This document shows, in pieces, positions 17,135-25,298 of a DNA stretch of 64,000 bases. The stretch is taken from the NCBI GenBank assembly GCA_018883185.1, contig VEQP01000004.1, positions 1-64,000 on the forward strand, given 5' to 3'. Below the pieces are notes generated by a model, which was given only the letters and a program-made list of their open reading frames with translations, did no database searches and was not told the DNA's origin. The first letter of the stretch is position 1, and each line of letters begins with the position of its first letter. The translations under genes and the position numbers were made by a program. The DNA is from Nevskiaceae bacterium (lineage in GTDB: Bacteria > Pseudomonadota > Gammaproteobacteria > Steroidobacterales > Steroidobacteraceae).

Positions 17135-17181
17135 GGCCCTGTAGCGCTACCTGAGGCCCGTCAGCGCTCCCGGCTCTTCCA
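17102..17181. repeat. Four imperfect 20-bp tandem repeats spanning the maf and rluC 3' ends
   Basis: Units beginning GCGCGCTGCCTGCGGCCCTT, TAGCGCTGCCTAAGGCCCTG, TAGCGCTACCTGAGGCCCGT and a diverged CAGCGCTCCCGGCTC follow in register. The maf stop TAA lies inside unit two, and the rluC stop lies in unit three/four. This looks like slippage or duplication that set both C-termini. Confidence 0.65.
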
Positions 17182-18246
17182 GCGCGACGGTCTGAGTGGC
17201 GGCGGCTTCTTGGCGTGAACGAGTTGGTCGATCACGCGGGCCAACTCGCCGGGCAGCGGCGCATTCACACTGAATTCCGTGCCGCGATCAGGCCATGTGA
17301 ATGACAGACTCGAGGCATGCAGGAACATGCGCTCGAGACCGAACTCACGCATCTGCTCATTGAACTGCGCATCGCCGTACTTCGGGTCCCCCGCAACCGG
17401 GTGACCCGCGTAGGCGGCGTGCACACGGATCTGGTGCGTACGACCGGTGAGTATCGAGACTTCCAACAAACTCGCAATGCGCCCGAAGGCCTGCACCGGG
17501 CGAAAGTCGCTGGTCGCGGCCTTGCCACCCGCCATGACTTTGACCGTACGCTCACCACCGACTCGCAGATCGGTGCGCAGCGGTGCATCAATGCGCTTCT
17601 TGCCGAGTTGCCAGCTGCCGCGGACCAACACGAGATAGCGCTTCTCGAAGCCTTCGCCGTCGCGCAGCCCGGCGTGCAGCATGCGCAGCACTGCCGGTTT
17701 TCGCGCCACCAGCAATACGCCGCTCGTGTCGCGATCGAGACGGTGCACCAGTTCCAGCGAATCGCTTTCCTCGGGCCGCGCGGCACGCAGCGCTTCGATG
17801 ACCCCGAAACTGAGCCCGCTGCCGCCATGCACGGCGAGGCCCGCGGGCTTGTTGATCACGAGTAGACGCTCGTCCTCGTGGATGATGGCCGAGGTCACGG
17901 TCTGCAGCAGCGAGGCGGGCACCCGGGGCACCCGCGATGCAGACCCCGACGCGGCGCCCGACGCGCCACCCGACCCGGCAATCGCGGCGACCTCGAGCTG
18001 CACCGGCGGCAGGCGGACGTCATCGCCGCTCGCGAGTCGGGTATCGATGCTGGCGCGCTTGCCGTTGATACGCACCTCGCCCTTGCGCACCAGCCGATAG
18101 AGCCGAGTCCGCGGCAAGGCCGGGTATTGTCGGGTGAGAAAACGGTCCAGTCGGCTGCCGGCATCGTCCTCGCCCACCGTCACGTGCCGCACAGGCGACT
18201 TCGCGGAGCTTTTCGTAACGTCTTGTTTTTCCATAGGCTTTGACAT
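17161..18246 (-). CDS. rluC: 23S rRNA pseudouridine synthase RluC
   Basis: 361 residues. An N-terminal S4 RNA-binding domain (SRLDRFLTRQYPALPRTRLYRLVRKGEVRING) is followed by an RsuA/RluA catalytic domain with HRLDRDTSGVLLVA, where the Asp is the nucleophile, and GRTHQIRVHAAYAGHPVAGDPKYG. In E. coli RluC modifies U955, U2504 and U2580. A Gly/Ala/Ser-rich linker (GSGGASGAASGSAS) of about 20 residues lies between the domains and is longer than usual. It is divergent from rne, the conserved rluC-rne pairing. Confidence 0.95.
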   Translation of the reverse strand: MSKPMEKQDVTKSSAKSPVRHVTVGEDDAGSRLDRFLTRQYPALPRTRLYRLVRKGEVRINGKRASIDTRLASGDDVRLPPVQLEVAAIAGSGGASGAASGSASRVPRVPASLLQTVTSAIIHEDERLLVINKPAGLAVHGGSGLSFGVIEALRAARPEESDSLELVHRLDRDTSGVLLVARKPAVLRMLHAGLRDGEGFEKRYLVLVRGSWQLGKKRIDAPLRTDLRVGGERTVKVMAGGKAATSDFRPVQAFGRIASLLEVSILTGRTHQIRVHAAYAGHPVAGDPKYGDAQFNEQMREFGLERMFLHASSLSFTWPDRGTEFSVNAPLPGELARVIDQLVHAKKPPPLRPSRWKSRER

Positions 18247-18584
18247 ACTCTTGGCCGGCCCTGGCGTATTGCGCTCAGGGCGTCAGCGCGGCAACCACCC
18301 CGAAGTGGGCGCCGCATGTTAGTTGGTCCTCGGCAACGAGGCCATCGAATCCGGCCGATAGTCGCTGCGTCACCCGACGCGCCGTCGGTTGACAGTACCC
18401 ACTTTGACCACTCGCGCGAACCATTCAAAGACTAACGTGATTTACTTCCTCGTCAGCCTGTTCGCGCATCAAATCAAAGCATTGGTTCTGCCCGCTCGCC
18501 CGCAGCCTCCGCTGCGGCGCCGGGCGGTGTCCCCGTGGACGACCGCTGGAACACTATCGGCCCCATCCTGGAGATTAGGGGCTC
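18247..18584 (+). promoter_or_regulatory. rne 5' region: candidate promoter and leader hairpin
   Basis: This 338-bp gap between divergent rluC and rne has no credible ORF. On the plus strand TTGACA (18389-18394) and TTGACC (18404-18409) are good -35 candidates, but neither has a convincing -10. A perfect hairpin CCGCAGC-CTCC-GCTGCGG lies at 18500-18517 within what would be the rne leader. E. coli rne has a long 5' UTR whose hairpins mediate feedback by RNase E, so a similar role is plausible but inferred. A Shine-Dalgarno-like GGAGATTAGGGG precedes the rne ATG. Confidence 0.5.
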
Positions 18585-21473
18585 ATGAAAAGAATGTTGG
18601 TCAACGCGACCCAGCAGGAAGAACTGCGCGTCGCACTGGTTGATGGTCAGAAACTCTACGACCTATCGATCGAACTACCCTCCCGCGAACAAAAGAAAGC
18701 AAACGTCTACAAAGCGCGCATCGCGCGCATCGAGCCCTCGCTCGAAGCCTGCTTTATCGACTACGGCGCCGAGCGCCACGGCTTCCTGCCGCTGAAAGAA
18801 ATTTCTCGCGAGTACTTCCTCAAGCAACCCTCGGGCGGGCGCATCAACATGCGCGAAGTCCTGCAGGAAGGTCAGGACATCGTCGTCCAAGTCGAGAAGG
18901 AAGAGCGCGGCAACAAGGGCGCGGCACTCACCACCTACATCTCACTCGCCGGTCGCTTCCTCGTGCTGATGCCGAATAACCCGCGTGCGGGCGGCGTCAG
19001 CCGACGCATCGAGGGTGAGGACCGCGATCAGATGCGCGACATCATGGACACGCTCGTCATTCCGCAGGGAATGGGTGCGATCGTGCGCACGGCCGGCGTC
19101 GGCCGCGCAGTCGAAGAGCTGCAGTGGGACCTCGACAACCTCAGGATTCAGTGGGACGAGATCGTCAAGGCGGTGCTGTCACGCCCTGCGCCGTTCCTCG
19201 TATACCGCGAAAGCGATCCGGTGACCCGCGCCTTGCGCGACTACTTCTCCGAGGACATCGGCGAAGTGCTCGTCGATGAACCCAACGCGCACACCATCGC
19301 TGCCGAATACATGCAGCGCTTCATGCCGGCCGAGGGTGGTCGGCGCTTGAAGATGTACTCGGATGACATTCCGCTGTTCACGCGCTACCAGATCGAAAGC
19401 CAGATCGAATCGGCCTACGCCCACAAGGTGCAGCTACCCTCAGGCGGTTCAATCGTCATCGACTACACCGAAGCGTTGGTATCGATCGACATCAACTCCG
19501 CGCGTGCCACGCGCGGCGGTGACATCGAAACCACGGCGACCAACACCAACCTCGAAGCGGCCGACGAAATCGCCCGCCAGCTGCGCATCCGCGACATCGG
19601 CGGCCTGATCGTCATCGACTTCATCGACATGGAAGAAGGCCGCAACCAGCGCGCCGTTGAAGATCGCCTGCGTGATGCCATGAAGGCCGACCGCGCGCGT
19701 ATCCAGATCGGTCGCTTGTCGCGCTTCGGTCTGCTCGAGATGTCGCGTCAGCGCCTACGCCCCTCGCTCAGCGACTCGAGTCACGAGGTCTGTCCGCGCT
19801 GTCAGGGCATCGGCAGCATCCGCACTGTCGAGTCGATGGCGCTCGCCATCCTGCGTCTCGTCGGCGAGGAAGCGCGCAAGGATCGCACCGCCAAAGTCAT
19901 TGCCGAGGTGCCGGTGGATGTAGCCACCTACCTCATCAATGAAAAGCGCGAGTGGCTGCGTACGCTCGAGGACAAGAGCGACGTCGAGCTCATCATCGTA
20001 CCGAACCTCAACATCGATACGCCGGAGTATTCCATCCGCCGCGTGCGTGACGACGAAGCGGAGTTGCCCGAGCAAAAGAAGCTCAGCTACCAGTTGCCGA
20101 CACCCGCGAAGGTCCCCGATCCCGCCGGTACACGCGAAAAACAGGCAGGCCAAGAGCCCGCAGCCGTGGCCACCTTCCTGCCGACGACGCCCGCACCGAT
20201 CGTGGTGCAGGCCCCGGCGCCCGCGCCTGCCCCAGTTGCGCCGCTCGCCGCTGTCGCCGCGGAGTCGCGTGGGCCGCGTGCCGGAATCTTTGTTCGCATC
20301 TGGCGCTGGTTGTTTGGTGACCCGCAGCCGCCCGTTCAGGAAGAGCCCGCAGCGCGCAGCCCGCAGGACCGCGATCGTCAAGATCGCGGTCGTGGTCGCG
20401 GTGGCCGTGATCGCTCCGACCGCGAGCGCAATCGCGATGGTCGTGATGGTCGCGGTGGCGAGCGAGGTCGCGAGCGCGGTGAGCGGAACGAGCGTGGAGA
20501 GCGGAGCGAACGGCCGGACCGTGAGCGCAGCGAACGCAGCGCACGGCGCGGCGATCGTGATCGCGACCGCGACCACCGGAACAAGCCCACCGGCGCAGCC
20601 AGCGCGGCAGGCCGCGCCGAGGGCGGCGCAGCGAGCAGCAATGCGCCAGCGGCGACAGGTCCCTCAACGCCTCAGGGCGGCGGCTCGCAAGGCGGTACTG
20701 CGCGTCAGGGGTCCGCGGAAGGCTCGCGTCGCTCGCGCGACGAGGGCGGCCGTCGCGGCGATCGTGATCGGCCCGCTGCAGCCGCAGCGAGCGCGGGCGT
20801 CAGTGCGGCGATTGCGAGCGACGAGGCTGTCGCAAGTGACGCCGCAGCGGCCGGCACATTCAGCCCCGATGCCGCTTCAACGGCCCAAGGCGAAGGCCGC
20901 GAAGGCGGCGGTGCACGTCGGGGTCGTCGTCGCGGTCGACGCGGTCGACGCGGCGGACAGGGCCGCGACGCTGGCTCAAATCAGGGCAATGCCGATTCCA
21001 TGAACGACATGGACGACGCGTTGGGCGATGAGTCGGGCGCAGCCGATCAACCGGACAACGCCGGTACTGCGGAAGCCGCAGAGGGTAGCGGTGGCGCGCA
21101 GGCGCGTGGCGAAACGAGCGATGCTCGTTCGATGCCATCGACCGGGGAATTCGCCGTACCCCCGCCGCCGAGCGAAACACCCATCAGCTGGACGGGTATG
21201 GCTGCACCGGAGCCGCCCCCCGCGGAGCCCACACCGCAGGCCGCACCGCAGCGCGCAGAGACAACGGCGCCCGCGGCGACGGTCGAACCCAGCGCCGCAG
21301 CGGTTGAGCCCACCGCTGTTGAGACGCCCGCTGTTGAGACACCCGCTGCCGAGGCGCCCGCTGTCGAGGCACCAACCGCGGACACGCCGCCTGCTGACAA
21401 AAAGGTGGTGTGGTCGTCCTCGCCGAGCAACTACGGCAGCAGCAGTTACAGCAGCCGTCGCGACGACTACTAA
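18585..21473 (+). CDS. rne: Ribonuclease E
   Basis: 962 residues. The catalytic half has the start [30 protein letters not shown], an S1 domain ([22 protein letters not shown]), metal-site motifs in [13 protein letters not shown] and [23 protein letters not shown], and the zinc link CPRCQG at about residue 404. The second half is a disordered scaffold: Pro-rich, then a long Arg/Gly/Asp/Glu tract ([20 protein letters not shown]), Ala-rich segments, another RGRR tract and [10 protein letters not shown] repeats. RNase E initiates mRNA decay and processes rRNA/tRNA; the tail binds RNA and degradosome partners. The tail is composition-biased and fast evolving, as in other rne genes. Confidence 0.97.
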   Translation: MKRMLVNATQQEELRVALVDGQKLYDLSIELPSREQKKANVYKARIARIEPSLEACFIDYGAERHGFLPLKEISREYFLKQPSGGRINMREVLQEGQDIVVQVEKEERGNKGAALTTYISLAGRFLVLMPNNPRAGGVSRRIEGEDRDQMRDIMDTLVIPQGMGAIVRTAGVGRAVEELQWDLDNLRIQWDEIVKAVLSRPAPFLVYRESDPVTRALRDYFSEDIGEVLVDEPNAHTIAAEYMQRFMPAEGGRRLKMYSDDIPLFTRYQIESQIESAYAHKVQLPSGGSIVIDYTEALVSIDINSARATRGGDIETTATNTNLEAADEIARQLRIRDIGGLIVIDFIDMEEGRNQRAVEDRLRDAMKADRARIQIGRLSRFGLLEMSRQRLRPSLSDSSHEVCPRCQGIGSIRTVESMALAILRLVGEEARKDRTAKVIAEVPVDVATYLINEKREWLRTLEDKSDVELIIVPNLNIDTPEYSIRRVRDDEAELPEQKKLSYQLPTPAKVPDPAGTREKQAGQEPAAVATFLPTTPAPIVVQAPAPAPAPVAPLAAVAAESRGPRAGIFVRIWRWLFGDPQPPVQEEPAARSPQDRDRQDRGRGRGGRDRSDRERNRDGRDGRGGERGRERGERNERGERSERPDRERSERSARRGDRDRDRDHRNKPTGAASAAGRAEGGAASSNAPAATGPSTPQGGGSQGGTARQGSAEGSRRSRDEGGRRGDRDRPAAAAASAGVSAAIASDEAVASDAAAAGTFSPDAASTAQGEGREGGGARRGRRRGRRGRRGGQGRDAGSNQGNADSMNDMDDALGDESGAADQPDNAGTAEAAEGSGGAQARGETSDARSMPSTGEFAVPPPPSETPISWTGMAAPEPPPAEPTPQAAPQRAETTAPAATVEPSAAAVEPTAVETPAVETPAAEAPAVEAPTADTPPADKKVVWSSSPSNYGSSSYSSRRDDY
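21315..21374 (+). repeat. Four 15-bp tandem repeats in the rne tail
   Basis: GCTGTTGAGACGCCC, GCTGTTGAGACACCC, GCTGCCGAGGCGCCC and GCTGTCGAGGCACCA encode [20 protein letters not shown]. They lie in the disordered C-terminus of RNase E and are candidates for length variation. Confidence 0.8.
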
Positions 21474-21482
21474 GTCGTCGCG
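21459..21482. terminator. 10-bp hairpin holding the interlocked stop codons of rne and kdsB
   Basis: CGCGACGACT-ACTA-AGTCGTCGCG is a perfect 10-bp inverted repeat with a 4-nt loop. The rne stop TAA (21471-21473) and the kdsB stop TAG (minus, 21470-21472) share two bases in and next to the loop. No T-tract follows on either side, so it may act as a 3'-end stabiliser or Rho-assisted stop rather than a classic intrinsic terminator. Confidence 0.7.
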
Positions 21483-22222
21483 GCGAGTGCTGCGGCCGCG
21501 CGAGCCAGATCGTCAGGCGTATTGACGTCCGGGCCAGGGCGACAATCCGCCTCGCCCACGCGGATCTCCAGCCCATGGAACAAAGCGCGCAATTGCTCGA
21601 GCTTTTCGGTCTGCTCGAGCGGCGCGGGCTCAAGTGAGGCGAGCCGACGCAGCGCACCGACGCGATAGGCATACAGACCGATGTGACGCCGGGCGCCAAA
21701 CTGAGCCGGTGTGTCTAGATGCAGTTGATCGCGACTCCAAGGGATCGGCGCACGACTGAAGTACAGCGCCCGCCCCTCGCGGTCCGTGACCAGTTTCACC
21801 ACGTTGGGATCAAAGTATTCCTCGCGACTCTGCAGCGGTGAGGCAAGCGTGGCGATCTGCGCGCGTTGAAATTGCACGAGCAAATCCGCTACCTGATCGA
21901 TGAGTACCGCCGGCATCCCCGGTTCATCACCCTGCAGATTGACGACGACGTCCTCATCGTCCCAGCCGCGCGCACCGGCCACCTCGGCGATACGATCGGT
22001 GCCGCTCGCGTGATTAAGCGCCGTCATGATCACATCCGCGCCGAATCCTGAAGCAACGCCGCGTATACGCTCATCGTCTGTCGCGATCACCACTTCACGA
22101 GCCCTGCACTGCAACGCACGCTCGTAAACCCAGCGGAGCATGGGCTTGCCGGCAAGTTCGATCAACGGTTTGCCGGGCAAGCGTGTCGAGGCGAAGCGAG
22201 CCGGGATGACAATCCGATACAT
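21470..22222 (-). CDS. kdsB: 3-deoxy-manno-octulosonate cytidylyltransferase
   Basis: 250 residues. KdsB activates Kdo as CMP-Kdo for the lipopolysaccharide inner core. Motifs: [35 protein letters not shown] (CTP-binding loop), [22 protein letters not shown] and [14 protein letters not shown]. The length is typical. It follows ycaR and lpxK as in E. coli and many gammaproteobacteria. It converges on rne with overlapping stops. Confidence 0.97.
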   Translation of the reverse strand: MYRIVIPARFASTRLPGKPLIELAGKPMLRWVYERALQCRAREVVIATDDERIRGVASGFGADVIMTALNHASGTDRIAEVAGARGWDDEDVVVNLQGDEPGMPAVLIDQVADLLVQFQRAQIATLASPLQSREEYFDPNVVKLVTDREGRALYFSRAPIPWSRDQLHLDTPAQFGARRHIGLYAYRVGALRRLASLEPAPLEQTEKLEQLRALFHGLEIRVGEADCRPGPDVNTPDDLARAAAALAATT

Positions 22223-22225
22223 GTG

Positions 22226-22414
22226 TCAGCGCGCGAGCAGCGGATCATCGGCCGCAAGCAGACGCGCCTCTTCCTCGAGCATCAGCGGGATGCCGTCGCG
22301 GATCGGAAACGCCAGCCGATCAGCTCGGCAGACGAGCACCGTCTCGTCGCGATGATGAACGAGCGGCCCCTTGCATAGGGGGCAGGCGAGGATATCGAGC
22401 AGTCGGTTGTCCAT
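22226..22414 (-). CDS. ycaR: Trm112-family protein YcaR
   Basis: 62 residues: [18 protein letters not shown], then [20 protein letters not shown]. It carries the CPLC pair and a third Cys but lacks a fourth, as is common in YcaR. Eukaryotic Trm112 activates methyltransferases; the bacterial role is less clear. It lies between lpxK and kdsB with 3-6 nt gaps, so it is certainly part of the operon. Confidence 0.92.
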   Translation of the reverse strand: MDNRLLDILACPLCKGPLVHHRDETVLVCRADRLAFPIRDGIPLMLEEEARLLAADDPLLAR

Positions 22415-22420
22415 CAGGGC

Positions 22421-23449
22421 TCACCCCTTGCGCCGGCATAGCGCATCGATGCGATCAAGCAAGTCTCGTCCCTCATCGGGGACGAGCCGCACCCCGACAG
22501 GCAGTTCCCAGAACCGCTCATCGGCGAAGCTGCGGCATTTTACGGCATCCTTGGTGGTCATCAGAATCGGCAGTTGGTCATCGAAAGCAAAGTCGGCTGC
22601 CGAATAAGCATGATGATCGCCGAACGCATGCTCCACCACGGTCAGCCCGGCGGCACGCAAGGTGGCAAAGAAACGCTCGGGGTGACCGATGCCGGCGACC
22701 GCATGCACCGGCTGCCCGACGAACCGCTCCAGCGACTGCCAGCGACTGCCCTGACCGACGCCCCGCGGTGCCTGGGGTACCAGTTGCATGCCGATCGTCG
22801 CCTCCCGACCGCGCCATGCCCATCGATCGGCTTGCACCGCATCTGCCCCGTTTAACACGACGACATCGACACTCGCGAGGCGCTCTGCGCCCTCGCGCAG
22901 CGGACCCGCGGGCAACAATCGACCGTTGCCGAGACCGCGCGCGGCATCGATGACCACCACCTCGAGATCACGGGCGAGCGCATAGTGCTGTAGCCCGTCG
23001 TCACACAGAATCAGATCAATGCCTTGGGTCTCGAGCAAACGAGCCCCCGCGCTGCGAGCGGGACTGACCACAACGGGCAGTGCCGTGGCAGCGGCCAGCA
23101 TCACCGCTTCATCGCCCGCTTCCTGCACAGGGGTGTCCGCCAATACCCGGCGTGGACCGCGCACGTCGGCACCATAGCCACGCAGCAATATTCCAGCTCG
23201 CAGCCCGCGCCGGGCAAGCGCGGTCGCGAGATGCGCAACGAGCGGCGACTTTCCGGTGCCACCGACCGACAAATTGCCGATGATTACGACTGGGACGCTC
23301 GCCCGATAGGCGCGCAGCACCCCCAATCGATAGAGGCTGCGACGCAGTCGCGTCACGGCCGCAAACAGCAGCGCGAACGGTGCGAGCAGCAGCCCTGCCA
23401 CCCCATCCCCGTACCACCATGCGTTCAGACGACGTTCGAGTGCGCGCAT
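22421..23449 (-). CDS. lpxK: Tetraacyldisaccharide 4'-kinase
   Basis: 342 residues (ATG 23449; an in-frame GTG at 23452 overlaps the msbA stop). LpxK phosphorylates the 4' position of the lipid A precursor at the inner membrane. Walker A is GNLSVGGTGKSPLVAHLA, Walker B lies in the LILCDDGLQHYALARDLEVVVID region, and the C-terminal part has TTKDAVKCR. The N-terminal hydrophobic segment (GLLLAPFALLFAAVTRLRR) is the membrane anchor. Translation is coupled to msbA. Confidence 0.96.
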   Translation of the reverse strand: MRALERRLNAWWYGDGVAGLLLAPFALLFAAVTRLRRSLYRLGVLRAYRASVPVVIIGNLSVGGTGKSPLVAHLATALARRGLRAGILLRGYGADVRGPRRVLADTPVQEAGDEAVMLAAATALPVVVSPARSAGARLLETQGIDLILCDDGLQHYALARDLEVVVIDAARGLGNGRLLPAGPLREGAERLASVDVVVLNGADAVQADRWAWRGREATIGMQLVPQAPRGVGQGSRWQSLERFVGQPVHAVAGIGHPERFFATLRAAGLTVVEHAFGDHHAYSAADFAFDDQLPILMTTKDAVKCRSFADERFWELPVGVRLVPDEGRDLLDRIDALCRRKG

Positions 23450-25200
23450 CACTCGGCGAACTGCAACCGGTGCAACTGCGCGTATGTACCCTCGCGCGCC
23501 AGCAATTGCTGATGGGTACCCATCTCCACCACCCGACCCTCGTGCATCACGACGATGAGATCAGCCTGTTCGATGGTCGAGAGTCGATGTGCGATCACGA
23601 GCGTCGTGCGGTCACGCAGCAAATTGCCGAGCGCTGCCTGAATACGCCGCTCCGACTCGTTGTCGAGTGCGCTCGTCGCCTCATCGAGTACCAGCAGCGG
23701 TGCGTTCTTCAGCAGGGCGCGAGCGATCGAAACGCGCTGCCGCTGACCGCCCGAGAGCTGCGAGCCACGCTCACCGAGCGGCGTATCGAGCCCCTGTGGC
23801 AACTCCGCGGCAAACTCCATGACGTACGCGAGCCGCGCGGCCTCCTCCACCGCTGGCGAGTCGGGCGGGGCCAAATTGAAGGCGATGTTGTTACGGATCG
23901 TATCGTCGAACAGCATCACTTCCTGGCTGACCAGACTCACTTGTTCGCGCAAGTCGCGACGTCGATATTCACGTAGGTCAACGCCGTCGAGATAGACGTT
24001 GCCGGAATCGGGATCGTAGAAGCGCGGCAGCAGACTCGCGAGCGTGCTCTTGCCGCTCCCAGACTTGCCGACGATCGCCACGGTCTGCCCCGGTCGAACG
24101 ACGAAGCTGACCGCCGAGAGTACCTCGCCCTTATCGGCCGAGTAACTGAAGCTCACGTTGCGGAACTCCACCTCGCCGCGCACCCGCTGCACGCGATGCT
24201 CACCGCCCTCATCTTCGAGCGGCGTATCGAGCACTTCGAATACGCTGGCACCCGCCGCAATGCCCTGCTGCAACGGACCGAACACGCCGATGAGCCGACG
24301 CAGCGGCGCGGTCAACAAGAGCAACGCGGTGAGGAAGGCCATGAACTCATCGACCCGCATCTCTCGCGTGAACACTTGTCGAATCGAGAAAAACAACACC
24401 CCTGCCAGGCCGAGCGCCGCAATCAACTGCACTATTGGAATGGCCAGCGCCTTGGCGCCGACGAGTCGCATGTTGTTATGGCGGTTGCGCTCGTTGACCG
24501 TATCGAACAGTGCCTCTTCGTGAGCCTCGGCGTTGAAGGCCTTGATGACCTTCTGGCTCTCGATTCCTTCCTTGGCCACACGCGTCACGTCACCCATCGA
24601 CGACTGGATGCGCCCGCTGTAGCGCCGGAAGGCACGGTTGATGAACTGGATCAGTGTCGAGATCGGCGGCCCCAACAGCAACACAAAGAGCGCGAGCTGC
24701 CAGTTGAGCCACAGCAGCATGCCGAGCAGAAAGAAGATGGTCAGCGTGTCACGCAACAACACGGTAACCGCGCTGGTCGTTGCTTCAGCCACGAGCTCCA
24801 CGTTGTAGGTCAGGCGCGAGAGCAGTCCGCCTGAAGCGTTCGCCGAGTGATACCGCATCGGTAAGCGCAGAAAGTGACCGAACAGTTCGCGGCGCAGTGC
24901 CTTGATGATCTGCCGGCCTACCCAGCCCGGGAAATACACCGCCACGTAATCGCCCACGCCGCGCACTGCGAACAGCGCGATGGCACCCAGTGGTACAGCC
25001 CAAACGATGCGCGGGTCTGGATTGACGAAGGCGTTAGCCAGGAAAAATTTGACGAAATATGCGAGCGCCGCGTCGGTGGCCGCAAACACAGCCATGCCGG
25101 CCACGCCGATCATGAACATGCCGAGGTGCGGCCGCGCGTAGCCGAGCAGGCGCCGATAGACCTGGCTGGCGCTCGAGACATCGAAGGGCTCGGAACTCAT
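23449..25200 (-). CDS. msbA: Lipid A export ABC transporter MsbA
   Basis: About 583 residues from the ATG at 25200 (MSSEPFDVSSASQVYRRLLGYARPH); ATGs at 25209 and 25212 are possible, while the track's longer ORF has no family support. Six transmembrane helices are followed by an ATPase domain with Walker A IVGKSGSGKSTLASLLPR, signature QLSGGQRQRVSIARA and Walker B LLVLDEATSALDNESE, then H-loop IAHRLSTIEQAD. It flips lipid A-core across the inner membrane. It is the first gene of msbA-lpxK-ycaR-kdsB. Confidence 0.96.
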   Translation of the reverse strand: MSSEPFDVSSASQVYRRLLGYARPHLGMFMIGVAGMAVFAATDAALAYFVKFFLANAFVNPDPRIVWAVPLGAIALFAVRGVGDYVAVYFPGWVGRQIIKALRRELFGHFLRLPMRYHSANASGGLLSRLTYNVELVAEATTSAVTVLLRDTLTIFFLLGMLLWLNWQLALFVLLLGPPISTLIQFINRAFRRYSGRIQSSMGDVTRVAKEGIESQKVIKAFNAEAHEEALFDTVNERNRHNNMRLVGAKALAIPIVQLIAALGLAGVLFFSIRQVFTREMRVDEFMAFLTALLLLTAPLRRLIGVFGPLQQGIAAGASVFEVLDTPLEDEGGEHRVQRVRGEVEFRNVSFSYSADKGEVLSAVSFVVRPGQTVAIVGKSGSGKSTLASLLPRFYDPDSGNVYLDGVDLREYRRRDLREQVSLVSQEVMLFDDTIRNNIAFNLAPPDSPAVEEAARLAYVMEFAAELPQGLDTPLGERGSQLSGGQRQRVSIARALLKNAPLLVLDEATSALDNESERRIQAALGNLLRDRTTLVIAHRLSTIEQADLIVVMHEGRVVEMGTHQQLLAREGTYAQLHRLQFAE

Positions 25201-25298
25201 CGGCGACATCATAGCCGAGCGGCACGGGCGGCGGGCCGCGCCGCCGAGCTCTAGCGGAGCGACCCGTTGGTGGAACGACCCATTGGTGGCGCAACCCG

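Noticed and set aside
20380-20600. Possible CRISPR-like or satellite repeat in rne
   Set aside because: The repetitive look comes from Arg/Gly/Asp/Glu codons in the disordered RNase E tail; no regular repeat-spacer pattern.
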